Shown here: piece after piece, positions 43,582 to 52,108 of the stretch
How positions within the stretch are numbered: the first letter of the stretch is position 1
Layout: each line of letters opens with the position of its first letter
From: Luteococcus japonicus
Lineage (GTDB): Bacteria > Actinomycetota > Actinomycetes > Propionibacteriales > Propionibacteriaceae
Assembly: GCF_003752415.1 (NCBI RefSeq)
Contig: NZ_RKHG01000001.1
Coordinates: 3,038,001-3,102,000 of the forward strand
DNA: 64,000 bases
Direction of reading: 5' to 3'
The notes under the pieces: generated by a model
Told to the model about the DNA's origin: nothing
What the model saw: the letters and a program-made list of their open reading frames with translations, nothing else
The model's database searches: none
Made by a program: the position numbers and the translations under genes

Positions 43582-43610
43582 GACGCAGAAGCTCACGAGA
43601 GGACACGCGA

Positions 43611-45263
43611 ATGGCCAAAGAGAAGCCAGGTAGGCGCACGACGATCTACCGCATGACGGGCGTCGCGGACTTCAAGGAAGCCATTCGGGACAAGTACCTA
43701 GAGGCAGATGGCTTCGAGCATCAGGACGTCGAGGTCGGGGGCCATCCCGGTTTCTTGGTAACGGGGGCCATGTCGAGAGACAAAGCGAAGTGGTGCGCGG
43801 CGGTATCTGACCTGACAGCCCAAGATATCGAGGTCAGCGGGATCACACCGGCTGGAGTGATCTTGATTCGGATCCCGGGGTTTGAGGACGACGAGGTTGT
43901 TCACGCACTGACCTACGGGATGGGGTTTCAGCTCCTTGAGCCCGGCAAGATCGATAACCTCTTCGGACAACGCATCGCCATCCGCACAGCCAGCCCGGAT
44001 GAACTTCGCTCGCTCACAGTGACGACGATGGATGAACGGTCTCGAACCTCACGTTCGACGATCCCTCAAGGTGACGGCCTGCGAGGGTTCGGTCTCGGAG
44101 ATGTCGGTGAGGCCGTGAGTCGCATCGTGGCCCCTGCTGCTCTGAGTGGGCTGTCGCGATCAGGAGGGAAACCGCTGCAGATTCGCGGGGCTGACGCTCT
44201 CAATGTTCCCATCGGACTTACCGGGGAAGAAGTCATCGCTGACCTTCTCTTGCTCGAACAGTTGCTTGCAACTGATCCGAACCCAGAACTCAAGCTTCTG
44301 GATCAGCTGGCTATCGTCAAGAATCCAGAGACCAAGAGTCAGCTGGAGGATCGTTTGTCTGATGCCTTGGTCAGCGGCACGGGGAGTATCGCTCTGGCGT
44401 GGCCGCATGAGCGCGTAGACGAGAACGGAACTCCAGACTCGTGGATGCCCAAGAACCTGTGGACAGGCGGAGGCAACAAGCTGCGTCAGGGCCAGCCGGA
44501 GTGGGATGAGGTCAAGGCCGCTCTAGACAGCCACGCCCCGGAAAGACGGCTGGCACGAGTCGGGCAAGCGTCGATCCAGCTGTTCCGAGACGCTGAGGGT
44601 GATGAGCCCATCAGCCAAGCCATCCCGCTGAAGCGATGGATCGCCTTCGAATGTGATCATGATGGACAGCGCTACGCGCTCTACGACGGAGCGTGGTACC
44701 AGCTTCACCATGACTACGCGGACAACATCAACCAGCGAACTGAAGCCATCTTCTCTCAGGTCGATGATGACTTGGTCTTCCCAGCATGGGCATCAACAGA
44801 AGATGAGGAGGCGTACAACAAGAGGCTTGCAACGGCCCTGGGTGGGGTCTGTCTCGACAGGAAGTTGATCACGACCAGCCTGCATCGTCGGGGGATGGAG
44901 GCGTGCGATGTGTACCTACCTGATGGCACCTTGATTCACGTCAAGAAGACTGACAAGTCGGCTGCGGTGAGCCACCTGTTGGCACAGGCACTCGTGTCAG
45001 CTGAGGCCCTGTGCAGCGATTTGGAAGCTAGACAGGAACTGTGCACGAGGATCTCCGTCGGAGGGGGTAATCCCTCCACGTTCGGATCCAAGCCTGCTCG
45101 GATCATCATTGCCATGCACCGAGGGGACGGACAAGCTATCACTGCGCAGAGCCTCTTCACCTTCTCGAAAGTGAACCTTGTGCGCCAAGTCGCGACCCTT
45201 GAAGAGAGAGGGATCGACGTGCGCGTCATCTCGATTGGCGCATGCGACTCGGTCGACAGCTAG
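43611..45263 (+). CDS. DUF6119 / TIGR04141-type sporadically distributed protein
   Basis: 550 residues, the usual length of the family as I remember it. The N-terminal third has VVHALTYGMGFQLLEPGKID and FGQRIAIRTASPDELRSL, both typical; in the middle LQIRGADALNVP; in the C-terminal third KRWIAFECDHDGQRYALYDG and a nuclease-like strand set (CDVYLPDGTLIHVKKTDKSAAVSHLLAQ) that resembles the core of restriction-type folds. Members are found sporadically, often with restriction or defence genes. Function unknown. Third gene of the plus-strand island unit; convergent with the GIY-YIG gene. The start at 43611 follows GAGAGGA. Confidence 0.78.
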   Translation: MAKEKPGRRTTIYRMTGVADFKEAIRDKYLEADGFEHQDVEVGGHPGFLVTGAMSRDKAKWCAAVSDLTAQDIEVSGITPAGVILIRIPGFEDDEVVHALTYGMGFQLLEPGKIDNLFGQRIAIRTASPDELRSLTVTTMDERSRTSRSTIPQGDGLRGFGLGDVGEAVSRIVAPAALSGLSRSGGKPLQIRGADALNVPIGLTGEEVIADLLLLEQLLATDPNPELKLLDQLAIVKNPETKSQLEDRLSDALVSGTGSIALAWPHERVDENGTPDSWMPKNLWTGGGNKLRQGQPEWDEVKAALDSHAPERRLARVGQASIQLFRDAEGDEPISQAIPLKRWIAFECDHDGQRYALYDGAWYQLHHDYADNINQRTEAIFSQVDDDLVFPAWASTEDEEAYNKRLATALGGVCLDRKLITTSLHRRGMEACDVYLPDGTLIHVKKTDKSAAVSHLLAQALVSAEALCSDLEARQELCTRISVGGGNPSTFGSKPARIIIAMHRGDGQAITAQSLFTFSKVNLVRQVATLEERGIDVRVISIGACDSVDS

Positions 45264-45323
45264 TTGGACGCTCGAGGGTCAGCTGGTCAGGCGAGACTCT
45301 CTTGAACAGTGAACGCGGCCAAA

Positions 45324-46541
45324 CTACTGGGCACTGTCTGGGGTTTCCTGATCGCGGGACACCAGCTGCTGCTTTTGGGCGTGGCACTCGTACTTAAGGA
45401 TGTCGCCCGACATGATTAGGTCGATTGCTTGGTCAATGACGGTCAGAGGGACGTCGAACCACTCGGATGGGTCGTAGTCGCGCCCGTGGCGGTCGATCTG
45501 GGTGATGTCGAGTCGTACTTCGGCGAAGACGCGGTGGAGCAGGTTCTCTAGGGCGGAGGTCTTCAAGTTGTATGCCCGGTAGGTGGCCACGATCTCAACG
45601 GGGGCCATCAGGTACGTGGGTGACGTCTTGGCGTTCTTGATGCGCTGCTCGACGGGGCCTCGGGAGAAGCCGATCTTGTGGAGGTTCTTGATGGCGGCGA
45701 TCTGGGGGTCGGTGCTCAACGAGCGCAGGACATAGATGTAGCCGCTGACTTCGTCATCGGTCAGGATCTCTGGCAGTGCGGACTGCACAATCACTTGGCC
45801 GTCCTCGTCGCTGAGCCGGATCGCCAGCGATTGGCGGTACATCGATGACTCGGTGCCGTTCTCGAAGATGCAGCGGAGCCGTTCGCGCTTGTTCTCGCGA
45901 ACAGTTGACTTCTTGTACTCAGTCTCGCCCACTTCGGCGATGAACAGCATGACGCCGTTGAGTACGAAGAACGCACCAGGGACGATGTGTGACATACCGG
46001 CGTAGGGCAGCAGCTTCGCCGTCCCTGCTCGGAGCTCTGCGTGCTTTTGCTTGAAGAATGGTTCGAACTGCTCGAAGTCGTCAGCCTTCTTGCGGCGGGC
46101 AGCTTCTGTGCCTTCGTAGACTTGCCGGCGTACCGGCAGATCGGAGACGTCGAGCAATCCAGAGTCATCACCGAGCAGGTCGAGATCATCGACCTGCAGC
46201 AGGTCTTCGATCGACTCCGGGGCCTCGGGGATTTCCAACAGGCCGAACTCATCGAGATGCTTCAGCGCAGCGATCTTGTCCTCGTTCGCCAGGATCCCGT
46301 CCAGCCGCGCCCCGAGTCTGCGTTCGGCGATGTCCCGCGTTGTGGCGCTCGGGTTGCGGCCGTGGGCTCGCCGGAACTCCACGATCTCCGAGAAGGCGCG
46401 TTCCAACCGGTCGGCTGACGTGACCTTCTTGGCCTTGACAGGGGCGTCCAGCAGCCCGTCCTCATCGGAGTCGATGAGGACTTGGATGTCGAAGGCTGGG
46501 TAGGAGATGTCGACGTGCTGCGCGGGATCGCCGTCTGTCAT
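45324..46541 (-). CDS. GIY-YIG nuclease (T5orf172 type) of the island module
   Basis: 405 residues. The C-terminal part is a GIY-YIG nuclease: GYIYVL (267-272), LHKIGFS (287-293), catalytic-type Arg300 in VEQRIKNAK, Glu332 in SALENLLHRVF, and YDPSEWFDVPL, the usual end of the T5orf172 branch. The first 260 residues are acidic and helical with no domain I know and probably bind the helicase or DNA. ATG overlaps the helicase stop (ATGA) and GAGGAG serves as ribosome site, so it is the last gene of a coupled three-gene operon. Predicted to be the DNA-cutting subunit. Confidence 0.87.
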   Translation of the reverse strand: MTDGDPAQHVDISYPAFDIQVLIDSDEDGLLDAPVKAKKVTSADRLERAFSEIVEFRRAHGRNPSATTRDIAERRLGARLDGILANEDKIAALKHLDEFGLLEIPEAPESIEDLLQVDDLDLLGDDSGLLDVSDLPVRRQVYEGTEAARRKKADDFEQFEPFFKQKHAELRAGTAKLLPYAGMSHIVPGAFFVLNGVMLFIAEVGETEYKKSTVRENKRERLRCIFENGTESSMYRQSLAIRLSDEDGQVIVQSALPEILTDDEVSGYIYVLRSLSTDPQIAAIKNLHKIGFSRGPVEQRIKNAKTSPTYLMAPVEIVATYRAYNLKTSALENLLHRVFAEVRLDITQIDRHGRDYDPSEWFDVPLTVIDQAIDLIMSGDILKYECHAQKQQLVSRDQETPDSAQ

Positions 46542-48523
46542 GGCTCCTCGTCAATCTGCGGGGCAGCTTGCTTGGCCAAGTGCTGCTGCTTGCGTCGCTG
46601 AAGGTACAGCAGGGCTTCGGCGTACCTCTTCTCGGTGGGGTCCTCCGAACGAGCATCAGGTTTGCGGCCGTTGACCTTGGCCCATAGCTGGATCTTGGGC
46701 CAAGCGCTAATGGCCTCTTCTTCAGTGATATCAACGCGCGTGGCGGTGATCGCATCCGAGATGATGCGCAGCACGGACGGGGTGACGGATTTGGACATGA
46801 CCTCGAACGCACGCTGGAACGGGTTCACCGAGTCGATGAGGTTGATGTTGATGTCGTCGATGTTGACGAACTTCTCCGACATCTTGATGAATCGCTTGTC
46901 GCCGACCTCGCGGACCTCGCCGTTCTTGATGACGGAGTCGACCACGACCTGCTGGCGCAGCTCCTCGACCTGCGACTCGTCGAGGTCCGGGTAGCGCTCG
47001 CGGATGATCTTGGGGATCAGCACCTTGTTCGTCGTCTCCGGATCCACAGACCCGGCCGCGGCCTTGGCGAACGTGTCGTCTTGCAGGATTGTCGCCTTGA
47101 GGTCGTTCAGGTCGGTCTCAACGATCTGCTTCACCCGAGCACTGGACGGTTCCTTGAAGCCCCTGATCTCGATCACACCGGGCGGAGGCGCGCCGTCATC
47201 GCCGGGGTTCTTGGTCTTGAACGTGAAGTTCTGAGCCAAGACCTGCTCCATCAGCAACGAGGCGGTGATGGCCTTCAGCATGTTGTTCACCGACACCTTG
47301 ACCTCGCCCTGGGTGGCATCGGGTTCGGCGATCAGGTTGGTGAACTGCGCGTGCTCCTTGCCGGGGGAGTCCCGGGTGACCCGGCCGATGATCTGGATCA
47401 CTTCGGTCAAGGATGCACGGTAGGCGACGGTGAGGGCGTGCTCGGCGTAGGGCCAGTCGAAACCCTCCTTGGCCATCCCCAGGGCGATGATGACATCAAC
47501 AGCGTCGCGCTCCTTCGACGCCACGGTGGCGAGGTAATGCAGGGTGTCGGCGCGCTTCTTCTGGTCGGTGTCGTCGACCAGGTCCGCGACCCGGAGGATC
47601 GCCCCAGTGTCGGAGCGGCGGATGCTGATGATCCCGGTGTCGGGATCGGTGTTCTCAACCTGGCCGATCGAGTCAATAATGAACCCGACCTCTTCGATCT
47701 TGTCCTTGGTCGATTCGCCAGAGTTCACGTTGGGGATGTGGATGATGGTCTTCTTGTCCAGGTCGAAGACCTCACCGATCGCATCGGTGTACCGGCCCTG
47801 GTAGAAGTGGTGGCCGATGCCCAGCGAGTGCAGGTACTGGTAGCCGTTGAGCTGGTCGTAGTAATTGAAAGTGACCGGCGTGAACTTGGCCTCGTCCTCC
47901 GCCGACAGGATCGGCACGGAGTCTCCGCGGAAGTAGGAGCCCGTCATGGCGACGATGTGCACGTCTGATCCGTTGATGACGTCTCGCAGAAGCGCGCCCA
48001 ACCGGCTGGCCTCGATATCGGCTGACACGTGGTGGAACTCGTCGATCGCCAACACCGTGCCGTTGAAGGCATCGGGGGAGAGCTTCTCGAAGGCGAACCG
48101 CAGCGTCGCATGGGTGCAGACCAGGACGGCGTCGGGCCCGTTCAGGAAGTCGATGAAGGCCCCGACCTTGCCTTGCGACGAACCTGGGTCGCACAGGTTG
48201 TGCTCGGGCTTGACCTCCCAGTCGGCGAAGAAGCCGTGATCGGTCAGCTTGGTCGAGGCGAACGATGCGCCGATCGATCGCTCCGGAACCGCAACGACGA
48301 CCTTCTTGCGTCCCTGGTTGTAGAGCTTGTCCAGGGCGACGAACATCAGGGCGCGAGACTTGCCGGACGCGGGCGGAGCTTTGACCAGCAGGTGTTGGGC
48401 ATCGCGCTTGGCGAAGACGCGCTGCTGCATCTCGCGCATCCCGAGCTCGTTGGTGTTGACCGAACCGCCAGTGCGGGCGTAGGACACATCGACGACGTTG
48501 ACAGGCTTCTTAGACAGGCTCAC
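46538..48523 (-). CDS. SF2 helicase/translocase of the island module
   Basis: 661-residue superfamily 2 ATPase. Walker A PPASGKS (50-56), motif II DEFHH (161-165), motif III AMTGS (192-196), motif VI QIIGRVTRD (377-385); helicase domain 2 holds ALGMAKEGFDWP. This matches the DEAD/DEAH type seen in restriction enzymes (HsdR, Res, the CglI helicase) without any fused nuclease domain: the last 200 residues are helical and carry no PD-(D/E)XK or PLD motif. GTG start overlaps the methyltransferase stop (GTGA). Predicted to move along DNA and present it to the GIY-YIG subunit. Confidence 0.9.
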   Translation of the reverse strand: MSLSKKPVNVVDVSYARTGGSVNTNELGMREMQQRVFAKRDAQHLLVKAPPASGKSRALMFVALDKLYNQGRKKVVVAVPERSIGASFASTKLTDHGFFADWEVKPEHNLCDPGSSQGKVGAFIDFLNGPDAVLVCTHATLRFAFEKLSPDAFNGTVLAIDEFHHVSADIEASRLGALLRDVINGSDVHIVAMTGSYFRGDSVPILSAEDEAKFTPVTFNYYDQLNGYQYLHSLGIGHHFYQGRYTDAIGEVFDLDKKTIIHIPNVNSGESTKDKIEEVGFIIDSIGQVENTDPDTGIISIRRSDTGAILRVADLVDDTDQKKRADTLHYLATVASKERDAVDVIIALGMAKEGFDWPYAEHALTVAYRASLTEVIQIIGRVTRDSPGKEHAQFTNLIAEPDATQGEVKVSVNNMLKAITASLLMEQVLAQNFTFKTKNPGDDGAPPPGVIEIRGFKEPSSARVKQIVETDLNDLKATILQDDTFAKAAAGSVDPETTNKVLIPKIIRERYPDLDESQVEELRQQVVVDSVIKNGEVREVGDKRFIKMSEKFVNIDDININLIDSVNPFQRAFEVMSKSVTPSVLRIISDAITATRVDITEEEAISAWPKIQLWAKVNGRKPDARSEDPTEKRYAEALLYLQRRKQQHLAKQAAPQIDEEP

Positions 48524-51228
48524 TTCTTCGTACCCCTCGTCTTCTTGGCAGGAGCTTTGGCGGCTTCCTCAGCGATCATCGCCTCATACATAGCAAACAG
48601 GTCTGACAATCTCTGCTCGTCGGTTTCATAGCCACGCTTGGAGTACAGCGAATCGACCAGTCGATCGACGTCCTCGTGAGCCGAGCGAAGATCCGAAGGC
48701 ATCAAGTCTGGATCGTAGAGCTGGGCGAGCGTCAGTTCGCAGTGATACTCACGCACATCGAGCACCCGCAGCGCTGCGGCGGTGAGTTGCTCTTTCACTG
48801 CATTGTTGAGGGCCGGCACAGGGAAATTGTTATAGACGATCGTATTTGAGTATTGGTAATCTTCGCGCATTCGCCCGCCAATGGCCCCGGTCCAAGCGAC
48901 GTGAGCCCTAGAAATCAATATCGCGAATACCCAAGGCTCTGCGTCGTAAACAGCGAATGCTGATGCATTTACGACGGATTTGGCGTCGAGATATCCGGCG
49001 GGAATGTAGTCGCGGCGCGATGAAGAAACCTTCGGCATGATGATCGACTCAGTTGGTCTATATCTTATCTCGCCAAATCTATAGGGAACCTGCGCCAAGC
49101 GTTGCGTCGGTGCCTTGGTGCTTTCGGATCGCATTGTGGCTGTCCGTTCAAATCGGACTTTGAATGAATGGATATCGATTGCTTCTTGGTATTCGTCGTC
49201 GGGCACCCAGATGCAGTATTTTTCCTGATCTTTGACCAATTCGTCGGTGCCCAGGATTCGCCGAATGAACCGTTCTGCACGGGGGGTGCTGCGGAGAAGT
49301 TCGGCGCGCTCTTCTGGGTCGAGCATTAGGTTTCCCCAGTCGGTTCCCTTTGAGCCGAACGTCATGGGTGGGAGCTCTGATAAGGGATTGGGTCGCGGGG
49401 TGATGAAGATGTTAGCGCTGTCGACCAAGTAGCCGTTGATGTTCTTCGCTTCGATGCGGATACTGTCTTGGAACAGATACTTCGCCAACGTGTCTGTGTT
49501 TCGCAGGGATACGACAATTACTGTGACTCCCGCATTCCGCTTGGCGTTGTTCTCCCACTTGAACGGGGTGTATGCGTACCCAATCTCCATTCCGCTTTCG
49601 AAGATCATCGGGAACATTAACCCTACCTGCTCACCCTGTACGATCGACTTCGTGCTAACAAATGCAAGGCGTGCTTTGGTGTTTCGTATGTAGTCTGCGC
49701 CTTTTATGAACCATAGGGAGACGTAATCAAGTTTCTTGGAGTAGGGGCGACCGTTGAAAACTGGGAGAAAGTCTGCCTTCTGTTCCCGGGTCTGTTCCTT
49801 GACTCCGGCATACGGCGGATTCCCAATGAGGTAAATCTCGCCGCCTTCGTTGGGGCAGATCGTATTCCAGTCCATGCGTGTGGCGTTGCCTGAGTGGATC
49901 TGTCCGGTCTCTTTCAGTGGGATCAGCGGAATGGAGACGTTGAACTTCTCTTTGAACTCGGTGTTCATCTGGTGCTTGGCAATCCAGAGGGAGAGGATCG
50001 CGACTTCGACGGCGAAGTCGTCGATCTCGATGCCGTAGAAGTTCTCGATGTTGATTCTGGATTCGGTGAACAGCACCTGATTGGGATCGAGCTCCGCGAG
50101 GCGCTCAAGAATGGCGTGTTCGAGCTTGCGCAGCTCCTTGTACGCGATAACCAAAAAGTTGCCCGACCCACAGGCTGGGTCGAACACCTTGATCGCGCTG
50201 ATCCGATCCAAGAGTTGCTCAAGCTTCTTGGGGGAATCGAAGCCGGCGTCGAGCTTCTCCTTGAGGTCGTCCAGGAACAACGGCTCGATGGTCTTGAGGA
50301 TGTTGGGCACCGACGTGTAGTGCTGGCCAAGATCGGATCGCTTGCCGGGGGCGACGATGGCCTGGAACATCGACCCGAAGATGTCCGGGTTGATCTCGCG
50401 CCAGATCAGGGAGCCTGATTCGATCAGGTGCTGGCGGGCCTGCTTGGTGAATCTGGGCACGAAGTCGTGCGACTTCATGGTGAAGAGCCGTCCGTTCACG
50501 TACGGGAAGCCCGCCAAGTAGGTGGGTTTGTCGGTCGGCTCTTGTGTGTCCAGGGCGCGAAAGAGGTCGGTGAGGAACTCGGCAACGTCTGAACCGTCGG
50601 GCTGGGTGTGTGAACCGACAGCGTTGGTGAACTGGCTCTCCTCGAAGATCCCGGTGTCTTCGGCGAAGAAGCAGAACAGCAGGCGGGTGAAGAAGACGTT
50701 CAGCCCGTGTCGTCCTTGCGGTTCGTCAAGAAGGTCAGGGTTCGCGGCGAGCAACTCGTCGAACAGCTTGCCCATGCGCTCGGCGGCCTTGACATCGGCG
50801 TGTGCTTCAGCGGTGTACTGCGCCTTCTCCATGCCTGCCCATGGCAAGAAGAAGGTGAAGTGCTCGGCGATGTCACCGATCGGGATCATCAGGTTCTCGC
50901 CGGTTTTGGTGTCCACGGCGAGCAGCTCGGTGTAGTCGGTGACGATCACGAAGCGTGTGTTGTAGCGCACGACTGTGGGCGAGGTCTTGAGCTCGTCGAT
51001 CACCGCGAGCACATCGGCCGTGGTCTCTTTGAAGTAGACCACGTTCTTCTGGGCGACCTCGGTCTCCGGGTCATCGGCGACGTTCAAGGAACCCTTGCGG
51101 AGGCGAGTCACGTTTCCTTGCGGCTTGCCATAGGCCAAGAGCAGATCGAAGATGAACTCGCGATCGTAGGACTCACACCCTCCGAGTGGAGCAACTCTCT
51201 CTTCCACAGCCTTGAGATTCAGTCTCAC
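48520..51228 (-). CDS. MmeI-like N6-adenine DNA methyltransferase
   Basis: 902 residues. The order is MmeI-like: N-terminal domain, helical spacer (LFCFFAEDTGIFEESQF), methylase with motif I FDPACGSGNF (349-358) and motif IV NPPY (470-473), then a recognition domain and helical C-terminus. In MmeI the N-terminal domain is a nuclease with a D...ExK motif; here the matching strand reads NVVYFKETT and no such motif is visible, so cutting is probably left to the separate GIY-YIG subunit. The second half (48520-50000) is poorer in G/C than the first. GTG start with GGGAGG that can be hidden in a hairpin. First gene of the coupled operon. Confidence 0.88.
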   Translation of the reverse strand: MRLNLKAVEERVAPLGGCESYDREFIFDLLLAYGKPQGNVTRLRKGSLNVADDPETEVAQKNVVYFKETTADVLAVIDELKTSPTVVRYNTRFVIVTDYTELLAVDTKTGENLMIPIGDIAEHFTFFLPWAGMEKAQYTAEAHADVKAAERMGKLFDELLAANPDLLDEPQGRHGLNVFFTRLLFCFFAEDTGIFEESQFTNAVGSHTQPDGSDVAEFLTDLFRALDTQEPTDKPTYLAGFPYVNGRLFTMKSHDFVPRFTKQARQHLIESGSLIWREINPDIFGSMFQAIVAPGKRSDLGQHYTSVPNILKTIEPLFLDDLKEKLDAGFDSPKKLEQLLDRISAIKVFDPACGSGNFLVIAYKELRKLEHAILERLAELDPNQVLFTESRINIENFYGIEIDDFAVEVAILSLWIAKHQMNTEFKEKFNVSIPLIPLKETGQIHSGNATRMDWNTICPNEGGEIYLIGNPPYAGVKEQTREQKADFLPVFNGRPYSKKLDYVSLWFIKGADYIRNTKARLAFVSTKSIVQGEQVGLMFPMIFESGMEIGYAYTPFKWENNAKRNAGVTVIVVSLRNTDTLAKYLFQDSIRIEAKNINGYLVDSANIFITPRPNPLSELPPMTFGSKGTDWGNLMLDPEERAELLRSTPRAERFIRRILGTDELVKDQEKYCIWVPDDEYQEAIDIHSFKVRFERTATMRSESTKAPTQRLAQVPYRFGEIRYRPTESIIMPKVSSSRRDYIPAGYLDAKSVVNASAFAVYDAEPWVFAILISRAHVAWTGAIGGRMREDYQYSNTIVYNNFPVPALNNAVKEQLTAAALRVLDVREYHCELTLAQLYDPDLMPSDLRSAHEDVDRLVDSLYSKRGYETDEQRLSDLFAMYEAMIAEEAAKAPAKKTRGTKK

Positions 51229-51240
51229 TGGCAGCCATCT

Positions 51241-51287
51241 CCTCCCGGCAGCCCGCAGCGGCTACGCTCGCTCATCCTACCGGGAGG
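51241..51287 (-). promoter_or_regulatory. Hairpin hiding the ribosome site of the methyltransferase gene
   Basis: On the minus strand CCTCCCGG (51287-51280) pairs exactly with CCGGGAGG (51248-51241); the second arm contains the Shine-Dalgarno of the methyltransferase gene. Between the arms AGCG-GCTA-CGCT forms an inner palindrome. The element lies in the 69-base gap after the recombinase-like gene and could keep translation low or serve as a protein-binding site. Confidence 0.5.
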
Positions 51288-51297
51288 CGTTGGCGTA

Positions 51298-51945
51298 CTA
51301 CGGCCCCTGATGCAGTGCGTTGGGCAGCACTGCGGTAACAGAACGCACCTGCTTCAAGGCCTTACTCACCGTCGTGGGGGAGACATCGAGGTCTCGGGCG
51401 ATCGAGCGCATGGACTCGCCCCTCCAGCGGCGGGTCTGGATGTCCCTGAGGGTGGCTTTGTCGATCTTGGAGGGTCTGCCGACATGGGTGCCCTGGTCTT
51501 TGGCGCGGGCTTGTCCGGACCTGATGCGCTGGGTGAGTCGCTCGGCTCGGTGGCTTTGCTCGAGGCGGCCGAGTTCGAGTGCGTTCTCGCGGGCGTCCTC
51601 GTCGCGGGATCCCGTGCCGAGGAGGAGGGTGACGTGGATGCCGGCGGCGTCGAGTTCGGCGAAGGTTATCAGGGCGGTGGTGAGCCTGTCTCCGAGCTGT
51701 TGGACGCGTTCGACAACCAGCGAGTCGCCGGGGTCCAGCGCATGGACGGCTTCACAGAGCGCCGGTCGGTTCTTGATGAGGATGCGGCGGCTTGCGGACT
51801 CCTGGATGATTCGGTCGCATGCATCAGTGAGGGCATCGAGTTGGCGTTGGTTGATGCCAGGGTCGTCGGTGACGCGCATGAGTCCGATGCGTGGGATAGG
51901 TCCATCCTCCGGGGGAGCGGGGCGAGCGCGTCTGCTGCGGCTCAT
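51298..51945 (-). CDS. Serine-recombinase-like protein lacking catalytic residues
   Basis: 215 residues with the layout of a resolvase/invertase: N-terminal domain (RIGLMRVTDDPGINQRQLDAL), dimer helix and a C-terminal HTH (about 160-200, SIARDLDVSPTTVSKALKQV). The nucleophile position in the usual YARVSTDDQ reads LMRVTDDPG, so the serine is gone, and the arginine set in WRLDRLGRS reads ERVQQLGDR, losing two of three arginines. The HTH and GRPSK hinge are intact. Likely an inactive recombinase kept as a DNA-binding regulator or a remnant of the island's own integrase. It lies 69 bases upstream of the methyltransferase gene in the same direction. The 163 bases between its start and the right island edge hold no gene that I can support. 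Confidence 0.8.
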   Translation of the reverse strand: MSRSRRARPAPPEDGPIPRIGLMRVTDDPGINQRQLDALTDACDRIIQESASRRILIKNRPALCEAVHALDPGDSLVVERVQQLGDRLTTALITFAELDAAGIHVTLLLGTGSRDEDARENALELGRLEQSHRAERLTQRIRSGQARAKDQGTHVGRPSKIDKATLRDIQTRRWRGESMRSIARDLDVSPTTVSKALKQVRSVTAVLPNALHQGP

Positions 51946-52108
51946 GTGGTGCAGACGCTCGAAGGGTTTCTGGACACTCTACCTCTGACGGGAGCGCGGC
52001 TGGCAGTTGGAACTAGCACTCCGGCAAGGGGATTCCCTGTCGCTTGCAGATGCATGGAGCCTAGGGACTTATGCGCGGGTGGCATCAGAGCGACCTTGCC
52101 CCTCCTTC

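Larger units (their letters stand above)
41188..52108. mobile_element. Genomic island inserted in trmH, carrying a defence-like module
   Basis: About 10.9 kb lying between the two native halves of one methylase gene (left 40792-41187, right 52109-52525; both halves are in register at the Asn-Val codons). The island has its own trmH 3' end, six cargo genes and a serine-recombinase-like gene near the right edge. Codon use and G/C content differ from the flanks, most strongly around 48800-49900. Boundaries are inferred from where the two homologous TrmH readings change over (Asn-Val at 41182-41187 and 52109-52114). The only sequence I see shared at both edges is CAAYGT. No intact integrase, transfer or phage structural gene is present. 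Confidence 0.8.

Noticed and set aside
52007-52108. A start upstream of the right trmH piece giving a 172-residue protein
   Set aside because: The first 34 codons do not resemble a TrmH N-terminus and no ribosome site is seen; treated as chance open frame.
41188-52108. Island as a prophage or a BREX, DISARM or type I restriction locus
   Set aside because: No capsid, portal, terminase or lysis genes; no pglZ/brx genes, no drm genes, no HsdS specificity subunit and no HsdR-type fused nuclease.
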